The notes under the pieces were generated by a model. It did not search any database. It saw only the letters and a program-made list of their open reading frames with translations, and was not told where the DNA came from. A stretch of 64,000 nt of DNA from Dyadobacter chenwenxiniae (lineage in GTDB: Bacteria; Bacteroidota; Bacteroidia; Cytophagales; Spirosomataceae): contig NZ_CP094997.1 of assembly GCF_022869785.1 (NCBI RefSeq), positions 2,170,001 to 2,234,000 of the forward strand, in the 5' to 3' direction. Shown here one piece after another: positions 55,055-64,000 of this stretch; position 1 is the stretch's first letter, and the number at the start of each line of letters is the position of its first letter. Position numbers and translations under genes: made by a program.

Positions 55055-55744
55055 ATGAGACAAAGACTTTTAACCTTATGCCTGCTTTTGTTTAGTATTT
55101 CACAACAATCCCAAGCCCAGACCAAATCACTATTCAATGGCAAGGATCTGAAAGGCTGGCATACAGATGTTCCTGATATGGACAAAGACCCGGCCCTGAA
55201 AACGCCATTCATTGTGCGTAACGGATTGCTGGTGAGCCTGGGGACGCCGGGAGGCCATTTAATAACCGACGACCAGTACGAAAACTTCCGTTTCACATTC
55301 CAGTATCGCTTCGCTGGTAAGCCTGGCAACTGCGGTGCGCTAGTCTTCGTTTCTACGCCCCGAGCGCTTTATGAAATGTTCCCAAAATCCATTGAAGTGC
55401 AAATGATGAACCAGAACGCAGGTGATTTTTGGTGCATCCAGGAAGACATTACCGTGCCGGATATGGAAAAAAGACGCGGCCCGAAAGAAAAGTGGGGCGT
55501 CAACGGCGACAAATTAAGAAGAATCCCTAACCTGACCGACGGAACTGAAAAGCCGCTCGGTGAGTGGAATTCGATGACGATCGAATGTGTAAAAAATTCA
55601 ATTAAGGTGTGGTTGAACGGAGTGATGGTTAATTATGGTTATAATGCAACAGCGCAGAAAGGTCAGATTGCCTTGCAGGCGGAGGGATCGGAAGTTGAGT
55701 TCAAGGAGGTGAAAGTTGCATCTATTAAAACTTTGTCAAAATAA
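55055..55744 (+). CDS. DUF1080 (3-keto-disaccharide hydrolase-like) exported protein
   Basis: 229 residues from ATG 55055 (MRQRLLTLCLLLFSISQQSQAQ, signal peptide); a TTG three bases earlier is also possible. The domain pattern is LFNGKDLKGWHT, IVRNGLLVSLGTPGGHLITDDQYENF, GNCGALVFVSTP, IEVQMMNQNAGDFW and GEWNSMTIECVKNSIKVWLNGV. This is the concanavalin-like fold of DUF1080, whose members include 3-keto-glycoside hydrolases. Its stop is immediately before the lspA start (no gap), an unusual pairing. Confidence 0.85.
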   Translation: MRQRLLTLCLLLFSISQQSQAQTKSLFNGKDLKGWHTDVPDMDKDPALKTPFIVRNGLLVSLGTPGGHLITDDQYENFRFTFQYRFAGKPGNCGALVFVSTPRALYEMFPKSIEVQMMNQNAGDFWCIQEDITVPDMEKRRGPKEKWGVNGDKLRRIPNLTDGTEKPLGEWNSMTIECVKNSIKVWLNGVMVNYGYNATAQKGQIALQAEGSEVEFKEVKVASIKTLSK

Positions 55745-56257
55745 ATGTTTGAAATAAAATCGGATCGGCTGATCAGGAATATTGCTATTGTCATCATCCT
55801 CATTTTCAATATCGGCTGTGACCAGATATCGAAGAATGTTATCCGAAAGAACGTTGGTTTTTATCAGACAATCAGCGTTATCGAAGACGTTGTGACGATC
55901 ACTTATGTCGAAAACACGGGTGCTTTTTTAAGCCTGGGAAGTTCGTTGCCTCACACATTGAAGGTCGTCCTGCTTTCCATCATTCCACTGATCGCACTGT
56001 GCTTTGGCATTGCCTATATTCTGTTAAAAAAGAATCTTACCTTACTAAGCGCGCTGGCGTTAAGCTTCGCGATTGGCGGTGGGATCGGCAACATTTATGA
56101 CAGGCTCGTCCACGGCTCTGTTACCGATTTTCTGCACATTAATTTCGGGTTTTTTCAAACCGGCATTTTCAACATGGCAGACGTATCAATCATGACCGGA
56201 ATGCTCATCTTTTTTATTCAGTCCTACACAAGGCAAAAGGCCAGGATGTTGGGTTAA
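55745..56257 (+). CDS. lspA: lipoprotein signal peptidase
   Basis: 170 residues, the usual size for LspA. Four transmembrane helices are visible, with the family motifs CDQISKNVIRK (first), ENTGAFLSLG, and the two catalytic Asp in GNIYDRLVHGSVTDFL and FNMADVSI. It removes signal peptides from prolipoproteins in the inner membrane. It starts directly after the DUF1080 stop, and a REP-like hairpin array follows. Confidence 0.92.
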   Translation: MFEIKSDRLIRNIAIVIILIFNIGCDQISKNVIRKNVGFYQTISVIEDVVTITYVENTGAFLSLGSSLPHTLKVVLLSIIPLIALCFGIAYILLKKNLTLLSALALSFAIGGGIGNIYDRLVHGSVTDFLHINFGFFQTGIFNMADVSIMTGMLIFFIQSYTRQKARMLG

Positions 56258-56274
56258 TTCTATTTTAAGTAAGT

Positions 56275-56420
56275 CCCGAAAGGATATTATGTCGGTAAAG
56301 TAGATGACAATCCAAATCCCGGAGGGATATCATATTGGTAGAAATAATTGGCCCGAATGTTAAATAAAATCCCGGAGGGATGTAACGTCGTATATGTCGT
56401 TACATCCCTCCGGGATTTTT
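56275..56420. repeat. REP-like intergenic repeat cluster
   Basis: Three related headings: CCCGAAAGGATATTATGTCGG (56275, in part), CCCGGAGGGATATCATATTGG (56328, in part) and CCCGGAGGGATGTAACG (56371). Spaced about 43-53 bp apart, each starts with CCCGxAxGGAT. The last forms the left arm of a long hairpin. Similar short GGAGGGAT-type repeats are scattered in many Bacteroidota genomes and may be mobilised by REP-associated transposases, which are absent here. Confidence 0.6.
56366..56419. terminator. long perfect hairpin, terminator between lspA and acnA
   Basis: A 22-bp perfect stem (56366-56387 with 56398-56419) and a 10-nt loop, beginning AAAATCCCGGAGGG and ending with a T tract. It is likely to terminate lspA and possibly the convergent acnA transcript. 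Confidence 0.75.
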
Positions 56421-56489
56421 CTTCTTCGATGATCAATATTGCTTGGTGGATACCAATGTTGTATCGCTCTGCGATTTGGCATTACACTA

Positions 56490-58760
56490 CTACGCCGCTC
56501 CAACCGATTTACGAATAATATTCAATGCGGAACCTGCTTTGAACCATTCGATTTGCTGCTCATTGTATGTATGGTTAACGGGGAACTCTTCATTTGTGCC
56601 ATCAACGTGGTGCAAAACGATCGTTAGCGGCTGACCTTCTGCGAACGTTTCGAGGCCCAGGATGTCGATGGAATCATCTTCCTGGATCTTGTCGTAATCG
56701 GCAGTATTTGCAAATGTCAAAGCCAGCATTCCCTGCTTTTTGAGGTTCGTTTCGTGGATACGTGCAAATGATTTAGTCAAAATGGCACGAACGCCTAAGA
56801 AACGGGGCTCCATCGCTGCATGTTCGCGGGATGATCCTTCCCCATAGTTTTCGTCTCCCACCACAATCGTTCCGATGCCATGTGCTTTGTAATCACGCTG
56901 CACTGCGGGAACTTCTGCATATTGGTTAGTCAACTGGTTTTTAATGGTGTTGGTTTTCTCATTATAGTAGTTAACCGCACCAATCAGCATATTGTTGGAA
57001 ATATTGTCAAGGTGGCCGCGGTATTTCAGCCAGGGGCCTGCCATTGAAATGTGGTCAGTCGTACATTTACCTTTTGCCTTGATCAGAAGTTTCAATCCTT
57101 TCAGATCTGTTCCTTCCCACGCAGGAAAGGGCGCCAGTAACTGCAGACGATCGGAAGTTGGGCTTACCAACACCTGAACCTGACTTGGGTCCTCCGCAGG
57201 GGCCTGATAACCAGCATCTTCCACTGCATACCCTTTGATTGGCAGTTCCAGTCCACTTGGCTCATCCAACATTACTTCAATGCCCTCCGAATTTACCAGC
57301 TTGTCCTTACGCGGATCAAATGTCAGACGACCTGCAATGGCCAGTGCCGTTACGATCTCCGGAGATGCTACGAACGAGTGCGTATTGGGGTTACCATCTG
57401 CACGTTTTGAGAAGTTACGGTTGAATGATGTGATGATGGAGTTTTTCTCCCCCTTTTCAGCACCGTGACGCGCCCACTGACCGATACAAGGGCCACAGGC
57501 ATTCGCTAAAACAACACCACCAATTTGTGCAAATGTATCCAGGTAACCGTCACGTTCTACCGTATAGCGAACGAGCTCAGAGCCTGGCGTAATGGTATAT
57601 TCCGAGCTGACAGTCAGTTTTTTGTCAACTGCCTGCTGCGCCAGTGAAGCTGCACGGCTTACATCTTCATAACTTGAATTCGTACAAGAACCGATCAGAC
57701 CAACGGAAAGCACTTCCGGCCAGCCGTTTTCTCTCACCGCAGTTGCAAATTTGGAAAGAGGCCAAGCCAGATCGGGCGTAAACGGACCATTCACATGCGG
57801 TTCCAATGTAGAAAGATCCAGCTCAATCAATTGATCAAAATAGGTTGCAGGATCCGCGTACACTTCGTTATCAGAACGCAAATGTTCTTTAACAGCATCA
57901 GCAGCTTCCGCAATATCAGCACGCTCCGTTGCTCTCAAATAGGCAGCGCTTCTTGCATCATAAGCAAAAATCGAAGTTGTGGCACCAATCTCGGCACCCA
58001 TGTTACAGATTGTCGCTTTTCCGGTTGCTGAAATGCTTTCTGCACCATCCCCAAAATATTCAACAATGTACCCTGTTCCACCTTTAACGGTTAACTGGCC
58101 TGCAACCCAAAGAATTACGTCCTTGGCAGCAGTCCAACCGCTCAGCTTTCCGGTTAATTTAACACCGATCAAACGGGGCATTTTCAGCTCCCATGCAAGC
58201 CCAGACATTACATCACTGGCATCCGCACCACCTACACCTATCGCAATCATTCCCAAACCACCCGCGTTAGGCGTGTGTGAATCGGTTCCGATCATCATTC
58301 CACCCGGAAAAGCATAGTTTTCAAGCACAACCTGGTGGATGATGCCTGCACCTGCTTTCCAGAAGCCTAATCCATATTTATTAGAAACAGAAGAAAGAAA
58401 ATCATATACTTCTTTGTTCTTGTCGACGGCATTTTTCAAGTCCTGGGCTGCACCAACTTCTGCCTGGATCAGGTGATCGCAGTGTACAGTCGAAGGAACG
58501 GCAACCTGTGGCCTGCCAGCCTGCATAAATTGCAGAAGCGCCATTTGAGCCGTCGCATCCTGCATAGCCACACGGTCGGGAGCAAAATCCACATAAGACT
58601 TGCCGCGCTCGTATACCTGGGTAGGCGTTCCTTCCCACAAATGGGAATATAAAATCTTTTCAGCCAGTGTTAAAGGCCGCCCTTCAATTTTACGGGCCGC
58701 TTCTACCCTTTCCTGCATGTGGGCATAAACGCCCTTAATCATATCTAAGTCAAATGCCAT
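56490..58760 (-). CDS. acnA: aconitate hydratase (mitochondrial/AcnA type)
   Basis: 756 residues. The [4Fe-4S] cluster ligands occur in LIGSCTNSSYEDV and ANACGPCIGQW, with substrate-site segments SHTPNAGGLG, GEGSSREHAAMEPR and KGKCTTDHISMAGPW. The protein resembles mitochondrial aconitases more than the 890-residue AcnA/IRP group. It converts citrate to isocitrate in the TCA cycle. It lies 56 bp downstream of acnB on the same strand and is presumably cotranscribed. Confidence 0.92.
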   Translation of the reverse strand: MAFDLDMIKGVYAHMQERVEAARKIEGRPLTLAEKILYSHLWEGTPTQVYERGKSYVDFAPDRVAMQDATAQMALLQFMQAGRPQVAVPSTVHCDHLIQAEVGAAQDLKNAVDKNKEVYDFLSSVSNKYGLGFWKAGAGIIHQVVLENYAFPGGMMIGTDSHTPNAGGLGMIAIGVGGADASDVMSGLAWELKMPRLIGVKLTGKLSGWTAAKDVILWVAGQLTVKGGTGYIVEYFGDGAESISATGKATICNMGAEIGATTSIFAYDARSAAYLRATERADIAEAADAVKEHLRSDNEVYADPATYFDQLIELDLSTLEPHVNGPFTPDLAWPLSKFATAVRENGWPEVLSVGLIGSCTNSSYEDVSRAASLAQQAVDKKLTVSSEYTITPGSELVRYTVERDGYLDTFAQIGGVVLANACGPCIGQWARHGAEKGEKNSIITSFNRNFSKRADGNPNTHSFVASPEIVTALAIAGRLTFDPRKDKLVNSEGIEVMLDEPSGLELPIKGYAVEDAGYQAPAEDPSQVQVLVSPTSDRLQLLAPFPAWEGTDLKGLKLLIKAKGKCTTDHISMAGPWLKYRGHLDNISNNMLIGAVNYYNEKTNTIKNQLTNQYAEVPAVQRDYKAHGIGTIVVGDENYGEGSSREHAAMEPRFLGVRAILTKSFARIHETNLKKQGMLALTFANTADYDKIQEDDSIDILGLETFAEGQPLTIVLHHVDGTNEEFPVNHTYNEQQIEWFKAGSALNIIRKSVGAA

Positions 58761-58816
58761 AGTAATTAAATTAATGCTTATACATGCTAACTCGTCAACA
58801 ATTGTACCAGCAATGA

Positions 58817-61588
58817 TTATCTGCTTAATTGTTTCACAGGCGGCGCAAACTTGGTCAAGTCAATGCCTACCACAGCCGCTTTATATTCGTCCAGATTGGG
58901 AATCCGCCCCAGGATTGCAGACAAAACAACAACGGGTGTGGATGCCAGCAGAGACTCTCCTTTTTTACGTTCCGAATCTTCGACGACTCTTCCCTGGAAA
59001 AGACGGGTTGAGGTTGCCAGAACTGTGTCTCCTTTGGCCGCTTTCTCCTGATTACCCATGCAAAGGTTACAGCCCGGGCGTTCCAGATACATCATATTTT
59101 CGTATTCCGTACGCGCCGCCACTTTCGGAGCATTGTCGTCGAATTCGAAACCAGAGTATTTCTGCAAAACATCCCAGTCACCCTCTTTTTTCAATTCCTC
59201 TATAATATTATAAGTAGGTGCTGCCACAACCAGCGGAGCAAAAAATTCGACCTTACCTTGCTGTTCTTCCAAATTGCGGAGCATTTGAGAAACAATTTTC
59301 AAATCTCCTTTGTGAACCATGCACGAGCCAACAAACCCAAGATCTACTTTTTTATCCTCTCCATAATAAGAGAGCGGACGAATCGTATCGTGGGTGTAAC
59401 GTTTGGACACTTCTTTATTATTAACGTCCGGATCTGCGATCATGGGCTCTACGATCGCATCCAGATCGATCACAACCTCCGCATAATATTTGGCATTCGC
59501 GTCAGGCACCAAAGCTGGCTTTTCGCCTGATTTAATTTCAGCTATCCGCTTATCCGCTTTGTTGATCAGTCCCTGAAGAACCTGTTTGTGGTTCTCCATT
59601 CCCTTGTCGATCATGATCTGGATCCTCTTTTTCGCAATTTCCAGCGATTCAATCAGTGTATCATCTTCCGAAATACAGATGGAAGCTTTCGCTTTCATCT
59701 CTGCGGTCCAGTCTGTAAAGGTGAATGCCTGGTCGGCAGGAAGCGTTCCGAGGTGAACTTCAATGATCCTGCCCTGGAATACGTTCTCTCCGCCAAACTT
59801 TTGAAGCATCTGTGCTTGCGTCGCATGCACCACATCACGGAAATCCATGTGATCCTTCATTTCACCCTTGAATGTTACTTTTACGGACTCCGGAATCGGC
59901 ATGGATACTTCACCAGTAGCCAATGCAATCGCAACGGTTCCAGAGTCAGCCCCAAATGCAACACCTTTGGACATTCTCGTATGCGAGTCGCCGCCGATGA
60001 TGATCGCCCACTCGTCTATTGTAATGTCGTTAAGCACTTTGTGGATCACGTCAGTCATCGAGTGATATTCGCCTTTCGGGTCACGCGCAGTAATCAAGCC
60101 GAAATCATTCATAAACTTCATCAGTTTCGGAATATTGGCCTGCGCTTTTTTATCCCAAACCGATGCTGTATGACAACCCGACTGATATGCACCGTCTACA
60201 ATTGGCGAAATCGTTGTTGCGGCCATTGATTCCAACTCCTGAGCGGTCATAAGCCCCGTCGTATCCTGCGAACCGACGATATTAACCTCGACGCGGACAT
60301 CTGAACCGGCATGCAAAACTTTGCCAGGCGTGGTACCAACTGCATTTCTGTTAAAGATTTTTTCAACTGCTGTCAGACCTTGTCCTTCATTCGAAATTTC
60401 TTTGGAAGGAGCAAAAACCAGCGTAGGTTCAATGCCCAGAATCTTCGCTGCAATCGTTTGTATTTTTTTACCAAAAACAATGGCGTAAGATCCGCCGGCC
60501 CTGATAAACTCTCTTTTCTGCGGAGTAAGCGCTTTGGAAATATCGATAAGTTCCTGTTCGCCGTTGTAAAGCTTTTTTGTTTTTGTATTAATGGTCAAAA
60601 CAGTGCCCGTAGCAACAGAGTAAACCTCTTCCAAAACCGGGTCACCGCTTTCGTTACGGACAACATTACCGTTTTCATCCACTTTTTTGACCCAGTTTTT
60701 CAAGTCAATACCGATACCACCTGTAACATCCACGGTTGTAAGGAAAATCGGAGAGATGCCATTTGTTCCGCCAACAATCGGCGCAATGTTAACGTAAGGT
60801 ATATACGGACTGGCTGGTTTCCCGGTCCATAGCGCCACATTGTTCACACCCGACATCCTTGATGAACCCACGCCCATCGTCCCTTTCTCCGCGATCAGCA
60901 TCACGCTTTTGCCAGGATGTTCTTCCTGCAATGCTTTGATTTGCTTCTGTGCCGCAGTTGTGATCATGCATTGGCCATGCAATTCACGGTCAGAGCGGGA
61001 ATGCGCCTGATTACCCGGAGAAAGCAAATCCGTTGAGATGTCTCCTTCACCGGCGATGAACGTTACGATCTTAATTTCTTCTGGAATTTCGGGCAGTTTT
61101 GTAAAGAATTCGCCCCGTGCGTAGCTTTCAAGGATTTCTCTGGCAATCTCATTGCCATTTTTAAATGCTTCTTTCAGCCGGTCCGTGTCTGCATCATACA
61201 GGTAAACCTGCGTTTTCAGCACCTGGGCAGCTTGTTTTGCAATCGAGAAGTCTTCCCCTAATGCAAGATCCAGCAAAACGCCGATGGAAGGACCGCCTTT
61301 CATGTGCGACAACAACTCAAACGCGAACGCAGGTGTTATTTCTGCTACTAGGGATTCACCAAGGATGATCTCTTTTAGAAATCTGGCTTTTGCACCCGCA
61401 GCACTTGTAGTTCCTGGTAATGTATTGTAGATAAAGAATTTAAGAGAATCTTCACGATACTCGTTTTCCGTATCCTTGATTTGTGCGATGATTTCTCCCA
61501 GCAATTCGGCGCCGTCAATCGGCTTAGGATGAAGTCCCTGGGCTGCTCTTTCTTCGATTTCCTTGATGTAATCCTTATAAATGTTCAT
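58817..61588 (-). CDS. acnB: bifunctional aconitate hydratase 2/2-methylisocitrate dehydratase
   Basis: 923 residues with the AcnB domain order: an N-terminal HEAT-like helical domain (KDYIKEIEERAAQGLHPKPI), then the swivel domain and the large catalytic part. Cluster-binding and active-site segments include GGDSHTRMSKGVAFGADSG, DLGFVGSCMVHKGDL and RPGCNLCMGNQ. It catalyses the same citrate/isocitrate step and can dehydrate 2-methylisocitrate. Adjacent tandem genes for two unrelated aconitase types are notable. Confidence 0.93.
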   Translation of the reverse strand: MNIYKDYIKEIEERAAQGLHPKPIDGAELLGEIIAQIKDTENEYREDSLKFFIYNTLPGTTSAAGAKARFLKEIILGESLVAEITPAFAFELLSHMKGGPSIGVLLDLALGEDFSIAKQAAQVLKTQVYLYDADTDRLKEAFKNGNEIAREILESYARGEFFTKLPEIPEEIKIVTFIAGEGDISTDLLSPGNQAHSRSDRELHGQCMITTAAQKQIKALQEEHPGKSVMLIAEKGTMGVGSSRMSGVNNVALWTGKPASPYIPYVNIAPIVGGTNGISPIFLTTVDVTGGIGIDLKNWVKKVDENGNVVRNESGDPVLEEVYSVATGTVLTINTKTKKLYNGEQELIDISKALTPQKREFIRAGGSYAIVFGKKIQTIAAKILGIEPTLVFAPSKEISNEGQGLTAVEKIFNRNAVGTTPGKVLHAGSDVRVEVNIVGSQDTTGLMTAQELESMAATTISPIVDGAYQSGCHTASVWDKKAQANIPKLMKFMNDFGLITARDPKGEYHSMTDVIHKVLNDITIDEWAIIIGGDSHTRMSKGVAFGADSGTVAIALATGEVSMPIPESVKVTFKGEMKDHMDFRDVVHATQAQMLQKFGGENVFQGRIIEVHLGTLPADQAFTFTDWTAEMKAKASICISEDDTLIESLEIAKKRIQIMIDKGMENHKQVLQGLINKADKRIAEIKSGEKPALVPDANAKYYAEVVIDLDAIVEPMIADPDVNNKEVSKRYTHDTIRPLSYYGEDKKVDLGFVGSCMVHKGDLKIVSQMLRNLEEQQGKVEFFAPLVVAAPTYNIIEELKKEGDWDVLQKYSGFEFDDNAPKVAARTEYENMMYLERPGCNLCMGNQEKAAKGDTVLATSTRLFQGRVVEDSERKKGESLLASTPVVVLSAILGRIPNLDEYKAAVVGIDLTKFAPPVKQLSR

Positions 61589-61924
61589 AGTGAAAAATAC
61601 AATATACGCCTCAATTAGGTGGAAGATTTTTGATCATTAAAACACGCGAAAGTACGAATTTACGGCATAAGCTGAGGCCTGCCTGCCGCTTTTCATTACT
61701 ATTTAGCATCATTACATACTAAGGACGCATTTAAATAACCTCGCCCTTAAAGTTTTTGTTCTTACAGCCCGGATATTTGGGAAATTATTTCAAAAGCCCT
61801 GAACCGGGCCTGCCGCATTATCGGCGATTTTAGATTACCTTTTCAGCGCCACTTTGATTTTTTGCAGTATTGTACCCTATATTTGGACATTCAAAGTGCT
61901 ACAAGATCCCTTAAATCCAAAGTT
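61589..61924. other. 336-bp divergent intergenic region, acnB/topA
   Basis: The longest gene-free stretch in the window. It contains the topA promoter candidate (61853-61885). I see a CGAAAGTA at 61647-61654 that would be a near match to TAnnTTTG on the minus strand for acnB, without a good upstream element. No small gene, tRNA or strong hairpin is visible. Confidence 0.5.
61853..61885 (+). promoter_or_regulatory. candidate promoter of topA
   Basis: TTTG (61853-61856), 21-bp spacer, TATATTTG (61878-61885), an exact TAnnTTTG. The ATG is 40 bp downstream. Confidence 0.55.
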
Positions 61925-64000
61925 ATGTCAAAAAATCTGGTGATCGTAGAGTCACCGGCGAAGGCCAAAACCATTGAAAGTTATTTAGGAGCAGATTTCA
62001 CCGTCAAGTCAAGTTTCGGACACGTTCGTGACCTACCGGAGCATGATATGGGCGTGGATGTAGAGCATGGTTTCCAGCCTTCTTATGAAATTTCAGCTGA
62101 TAAAGTAAAGGTGATATCCGAGCTCAAAAAACTCGCCAAAGGCGCAGAAGTGTGGCTCGCAACGGATGATGACCGCGAAGGAGAGGCGATATCTTGGCAC
62201 TTGAAAGAAGCATTGGGGTTACCCGACGACACCAAAAGAATTGTGTTCAGGGAGATTACGAAAACTGCTTTACAGAATGCGATTTCCAAGCCGCGTATCA
62301 TTGATGTGGACCTTGTGGATGCACAGCAGGCACGCAGAATCCTCGACAGGCTTGTGGGTTATGAACTTTCTCCTGTGCTTTGGAAAAAGATCAGGATTGG
62401 TAAATCCAACCTTTCTGCCGGCCGTGTGCAATCCGTTGCGGTGCGGATCATTGTGGAAAGAGAGAGAGAAATTGACGCATTCCGAAGCAAAAGCAGCTTT
62501 AAAGTAACCGCGCATTTCGATCTTGGAAACGGCAAAGTCTTAAATGCAGAGCTCGCCAAGAATTTTGCGCAGGAGGATGATGCCATGAAGTTTCTTGAAA
62601 AATGCATTGGCGCACAATTCTCAATCAAAAGTCTTGAAGTTAAACCAGCTAAAAAAACACCCGCACCGCCATTCACAACCTCTACATTACAACAGGAAGC
62701 ATCCAGAAAATTGAGCTTTTCCGTAGCGCAAACCATGACGGTGGCACAGCGGCTTTACGAAGCAGGTAAGATTTCCTATATGAGAACGGACTCCACGAAT
62801 TTGTCGGAGGAAGCATTGGAAAAAGCCCGGGTTCAGATCACAAAGGAATACGGACAGGATTACTATAATAAAAGGATATTTAAGACCAAAAATGAATCGG
62901 CGCAGGAAGCTCACGAAGCAATCCGCCCGACTGATTTTTCTACATTAAACGGCAGCGGGGACCGCAATGAGCAGCGTTTATACGAGCTGATCTGGAAGCG
63001 TGCGATTGCATCCCAAATGTCGGATGCACAATTAGAACGTACGACGGCAACCATCACGATATCAACCACTTCCGAAGAGCTTGTTGCGCAAGGTGAGGTC
63101 ATCAAATTTGAAGGTTTCCTGAAAGTTTATCTGGAATCCAGCGATGATGAAGGCGACGAAGAGCAAAAAGGAATGTTACCCCCACTTAACATTAACCAGA
63201 TCCTGAACCTGGCGGACATGCGGGCAACGGAGCGCTTTACAAGAAACCCGCCACGCTATACGGAAGCGAGTTTGGTGAAAAAACTGGAAGAAATGGGAAT
63301 CGGACGTCCATCCACATACGCACCGACAATTTCTACCATATTAAGACGGGAATACATTGTTAAAGAAGACCGGATGGGAAACGAGCGTGAGTTTAAAGAA
63401 CTGACGCTGGCCAATAACCAGATTAATAGCAAGGTTAATAAAGAAATATACGGATCTGAGAAGGCAAAACTATTCCCAACCAGCACCGGAATGGTTGTGA
63501 ATGACTTCCTCGTAAGCCATTTCAACGACATTATTGATTATTCTTTCACAGCAAATGTGGAGAAGGATTTTGACAACATCGCAGACGGCCAGCTGGAATG
63601 GCGCCAGATGATCAAAAACTTTTATACACCATTTCAAAAGAAAGTTACCGAGGCCAACGAAGAAGCGATTGACCGCAGCCTCACTTCTCGCGATTTAGGT
63701 GAAGATCCAGCAACAGGCAAAAAAGTTTCTGTCAGGATTGGTAAATACGGCCCTTATGTACAGATTGGCGATGCAGAGGATGAAGAGAAGCCAAAGTTCG
63801 CGAGCTTAATGAAGGGCCAGCTTATGGAAAACATTACGCTGGAAGAAGCCTTTGAACTCTTCAAACTGCCCCGTGAAGTTGGTTTATTTGAAGAAAAAGA
63901 ACTGATCGTGAACATCGGCAAGTTCGGCCCTTATGTGAAACACGACGGCAAATATTTTTCACTGGCCAGAACGGATGATCCCATGGCGGTTACCGAAGAC
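61925..64000 (+). CDS. topA: DNA topoisomerase I (3' end outside window)
   Basis: The frame is open from the ATG at 61925 (MSKNLVIVESPAKAKTIESY) to the right edge, 692 codons. The Toprim domain is complete (VESPAKAKT, ATDDDREGEAISWHL) and the catalytic Tyr is residue 285 in KISYMRTDSTNLS. The conserved ARRILDRLVGYELSPVLW and GIGRPSTYAPTI segments are present. From about residue 595 repeats of a C-terminal domain begin (VRIGKYGPYVQIG and VNIGKFGPYVKHDG). These K-Y/F-G-P-Y units mark the C-terminal Topo_C_Rpt type. It relaxes negative supercoils by a type IA mechanism. Confidence 0.95.
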   Translation, partial: MSKNLVIVESPAKAKTIESYLGADFTVKSSFGHVRDLPEHDMGVDVEHGFQPSYEISADKVKVISELKKLAKGAEVWLATDDDREGEAISWHLKEALGLPDDTKRIVFREITKTALQNAISKPRIIDVDLVDAQQARRILDRLVGYELSPVLWKKIRIGKSNLSAGRVQSVAVRIIVEREREIDAFRSKSSFKVTAHFDLGNGKVLNAELAKNFAQEDDAMKFLEKCIGAQFSIKSLEVKPAKKTPAPPFTTSTLQQEASRKLSFSVAQTMTVAQRLYEAGKISYMRTDSTNLSEEALEKARVQITKEYGQDYYNKRIFKTKNESAQEAHEAIRPTDFSTLNGSGDRNEQRLYELIWKRAIASQMSDAQLERTTATITISTTSEELVAQGEVIKFEGFLKVYLESSDDEGDEEQKGMLPPLNINQILNLADMRATERFTRNPPRYTEASLVKKLEEMGIGRPSTYAPTISTILRREYIVKEDRMGNEREFKELTLANNQINSKVNKEIYGSEKAKLFPTSTGMVVNDFLVSHFNDIIDYSFTANVEKDFDNIADGQLEWRQMIKNFYTPFQKKVTEANEEAIDRSLTSRDLGEDPATGKKVSVRIGKYGPYVQIGDAEDEEKPKFASLMKGQLMENITLEEAFELFKLPREVGLFEEKELIVNIGKFGPYVKHDGKYFSLARTDDPMAVTED

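Noticed and set aside
59588..60832. Plus-strand frames of 213 and 173 residues across acnB
   Set aside because: Antisense shadows of a strongly conserved aconitase gene.

Overview
The window is a contiguous piece of a Bacteroidota chromosome, most likely a Cytophagales bacterium close to Dyadobacter or Spirosoma. The evidence is indirect. Four proteins carry C-terminal type IX secretion (Por) sorting domains, several upstream regions contain the Bacteroidota promoter element TAnnTTTG, Shine-Dalgarno sequences are weak, and many genes belong to families typical of that group (DUF6660, DUF3891, M61 peptidase, MauG-type peroxidase with a long helical N-terminus). I see no rRNA, tRNA, CRISPR array, intact transposase or prophage. 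The content is mostly ordinary chromosome, and I do not see a clear-cut new defence or biosynthetic system.

Layout. 1-1.4 kb: end of a DUF3891 protein and a small lipoprotein. 1.4-5.4 kb (minus): trehalose/glycogen enzymes treZ and glgX, with glgX frameshifted. 6.0-13.0 kb (plus): a tight five-gene signalling operon (REC-PAS histidine kinase, large CHASE3 hybrid kinase with three receiver domains, stand-alone receiver, CheR, CheB). 13.1-16.9 kb: DUF983 protein, then a minus-strand glycosyltransferase, clan-A glycosidase and AraC regulator operon. 17.1-23.3 kb: MauG-type peroxidase, secreted purple-acid-phosphatase-like protein and a secreted leucine-rich protein; each is interrupted by a +1 homopolymer shift. 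23.3-27.2 kb: PLP decarboxylase, NTF2-like and DinB genes, divergent from a MocR-type regulator. 27.2-27.6 kb: remnant of a MazEF toxin-antitoxin pair. 27.9-32.3 kb: metal homeostasis (His-rich P1B ATPase, DUF6660, TonB receptor). 32.4-37.3 kb: cupin, a small unknown gene divergent from an XRE regulator, MFS transporter, and a second MocR regulator divergent from a flavin-binding PPOX protein. 37.4-41.5 kb: giant FG-GAP secreted protein. 41.7-46.3 kb: small unknown genes, YceI, solo AraC HTH, sulfurtransferase, GNAT, DUF2059 and a thioredoxin-fold protein. 46.4-48.5 kb: a radical-SAM DNA modification/repair pair. 48.7-53.0 kb: CotH protein with 954-nt tandem repeats. 53.1-56.3 kb: M61 peptidase, DUF1080 hydrolase and lspA. 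56.3-64 kb: REP-like repeat cluster, acnB-acnA, and the start of topA.

How the parts fit. The signalling operon looks like a general stress-sensing phosphorelay with methyltransferase/methylesterase outputs, because no receptor, CheA or flagellar gene is nearby. The metal cluster pairs an outer-membrane receptor with an efflux ATPase under what may be a metalloregulator site. Two MocR-type (GntR-aminotransferase) regulators each face a divergent gene.

Four genes are broken by a single extra base in a short homopolymer, and a fifth has its best ATG one base out of frame. All five are repaired by deleting one base. I treat them mainly as possible consensus errors, and authentic pseudogenes are the alternative. 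Family names come from sequence recognition without database searches.
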